Both the position numbers and the translations under genes were made by a program. A stretch of DNA of 34,562 nucleotides from Lachnospiraceae bacterium (GTDB taxonomy: Bacteria; Bacillota; Clostridia; Lachnospirales; Lachnospiraceae), in contig JAQVCT010000029.1 of assembly GCA_028689655.1 (NCBI GenBank), positions 1 to 34,562 on the forward strand, in the 5' to 3' direction. The notes under the pieces were generated by a model. It saw nothing but the letters and a program-made list of their open reading frames with translations, ran no database searches and had not been told where the DNA came from. Below, one piece after another: positions 33,591 through 34,562 of the stretch (positions are counted from its first letter, which is position 1; each line of letters begins with the position of its first letter).

Positions 33591-34131
33591 GTTTGAAAAA
33601 GTAAAAGATGGACGATATTTAAAAAATTACGAGATTACTTATCTGAATAAAGCGGGCAAAGAAAAGAAATATGAAATTGTCAGCCGCAAGGAATTGACTA
33701 CGATCCATGATATTGGTCAAAAAGTCAGCGGTGCTTCCATCGTGGTGACCATGCAGGATCAGCTGTTACTTCTGCGTGAATTTCGCATGGGGGTCAATCA
33801 ATCCATCTATAATCTGGTAGCCGGCATGATGGAAGAGGGCGAATCCATAGAGCAATGCATTGAACGTGAATTATATGAGGAGACCGGATTGCAGTTGAAA
33901 CGAATCATCGATATCCTTCCACCAAGCTATGCAGCGGTAGCAATCTCTGACACTGCCACTCAGATTGCTTTCGTGGAAGCCGATGGAGAATTCTCCGATC
34001 ACACATCGGATAACGAGATGATCGAGGCACGTTTCTATTCCCGTGAGGAAGTAGCCGAATTATTGAAAACCGAAAAATTCAGCTCTAGGGCACAGCTTGT
34101 GGCATATCAGTTCGTCAGAGGAAAATTATAG
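33577..34131 (+). CDS. NUDIX hydrolase (ADP-ribose pyrophosphatase-like)
   Basis: A 184-residue NUDIX enzyme, likely splitting a nucleoside diphosphate linked to another group, such as ADP-ribose. The NUDIX box runs from G83 to L105: G, five residues, E89, seven residues, R97-E98, then E101-E102 and G104, an exact fit to Gx5Ex7REUxEExGU. The N-terminal strands (YEIVSRKELTTIHDIG) and the LLLREFRMGVNQSIYNLVAG stretch look like the ADP-ribose group, but the substrate is not settled by sequence. Start overlaps rng by 14 bp. Confidence 0.9.
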   Translation: MELIKFEKVKDGRYLKNYEITYLNKAGKEKKYEIVSRKELTTIHDIGQKVSGASIVVTMQDQLLLLREFRMGVNQSIYNLVAGMMEEGESIEQCIERELYEETGLQLKRIIDILPPSYAAVAISDTATQIAFVEADGEFSDHTSDNEMIEARFYSREEVAELLKTEKFSSRAQLVAYQFVRGKL

Positions 34132-34149
34132 TATAACTAAAAAAAGATG

Positions 34150-34178
34150 TTGACATAAAGAGGACCAGGTGCTATATT
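34150..34178 (+). promoter_or_regulatory. rplU promoter
   Basis: TTGACA (34150-34155), 17 bp, TATATT (34173-34178): strong sigma-A promoter close after the NUDIX stop. Confidence 0.92.
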
Positions 34179-34184
34179 ATATGA

Positions 34185-34261
34185 GTATGCCGCATAGCGA
34201 GGTTATAAGTCCGTGTAAACGACACCAAAGCTAGCGAGTAATGAAATAGGAGGTGCCCTAT
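34185..34261 (+). ncRNA. L21 ribosomal protein leader
   Basis: The leader carries the familiar L21-leader pattern of Firmicutes: GCCGCATAGCGAGG, GTTATAAGTCCG, GTAAACGACACCAAAGC, TAGCGAGTAATG, then AGGAGGTG before the ATG. L21 leaders of this kind are thought to let L21 regulate its own operon. Boundaries are approximate. Confidence 0.82.
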
Positions 34262-34562
34262 ATGTACGCTATTATTGCAACAGGTGGTAAACAATACAAA
34301 GTTTCCGAAGGTGATGTTGTCAGAGTTGAAAAACTTGACGTTGAAGCTGGAAACACTGTAACATTTGACCAGGTTCTTGCTGTAAGTGATGATGCTCTGA
34401 AAGTTGGTAAGGACGTTGAGAAATCAACTGTTACTGCAACTGTTATGGATCAGGCAAGAGCTAGAAAAGTTATTGTATACAAATACAAGAGAAAAACTGG
34501 CTATCACAAAAAGAATGGTCATAGACAAGCATACACAGAAGTTAAAATTGACAAAATTAATG
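34262..34562 (+). CDS. rplU: 50S ribosomal protein L21 (partial, 3' end outside window)
   Basis: [20 protein letters not shown] at the N-terminus, [20 protein letters not shown] near the C-terminus: a clear L21. 100 codons are present and the protein is normally 102-105 residues, so only the last few are missing. L21 binds 23S rRNA in the large subunit. AGGAGGTG ribosome site. In Firmicutes the operon continues with a small ribosomal-associated cysteine protease gene and rpmA, outside this window. Confidence 0.97.
   Translation, partial: MYAIIATGGKQYKVSEGDVVRVEKLDVEAGNTVTFDQVLAVSDDALKVGKDVEKSTVTATVMDQARARKVIVYKYKRKTGYHKKNGHRQAYTEVKIDKIN

Overview
The window looks like a chromosomal housekeeping region of a spore-forming, Gram-positive anaerobe of the Lachnospiraceae or a close clostridial relative. 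Evidence for this: sporulation genes (gerW/ytfJ, a ylbJ-like gene), the rpmB / yloU-yloV(fakA) / recG neighbourhood typical of Firmicutes, the short HisG plus HisZ form of ATP phosphoribosyltransferase, the TIGR03960/TIGR03936-RNase G-L21 cluster, strong AGGAGG-type ribosome sites, and AT-rich intergenic DNA. No tRNA, rRNA, CRISPR array, transposase or prophage gene was seen.

Layout. (1) 1-608, minus strand: 5' part of an HD-GYP-like gene with a changed HD dyad. (2) 789-3193: an operon with a ytfI/ytfJ-like (DUF2953 + GerW) sporulation pair, two unrecognised small proteins and a coiled-coil/J-domain protein, ending in a terminator shared with convergent rpmB. (3) 3754-8823: yloU, fakA, recG and a DegV/FakB-like gene, preceded by four tandem 32-33 nt leader repeats. 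(4) 8917-13926: a small membrane protein, then a GyrB/GyrA-like pair that I read as the second type II topoisomerase (ParE/ParC-like), preceded by a related leader repeat array. (5) 14111-15785: rsmD, coaD and a coiled-coil protein. (6) 16060-17013, minus: ylbJ. (7) 17118-24032: an RsuA-type pseudouridine synthase, a HAD phosphatase, YgiQ-type radical SAM protein, SDR, a membrane protein, RluA-type pseudouridine synthase and RecU. (8) 24254-28944: hisZ-G-D-B-I, with two copies of a small inverted-repeat element in its gaps. (9) 29167-34562: a small membrane protein, the two-gene radical SAM/DUF2344 pair, RNase G, a NUDIX hydrolase, then the L21 leader and rplU, cut off by the window edge.

Most coding regions are conventional. 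The unexplained structure is between genes: (a) two hairpin-forming tandem repeat arrays that begin at the base after the -10 hexamer of two promoters (yloU-fakA and the topoisomerase pair) and share a core; (b) many 12-14 bp AT-rich tandem repeats in gene leaders, one of which runs into a stop codon; (c) the paired inverted-repeat elements in the his operon. These are the best candidates for something not described before.
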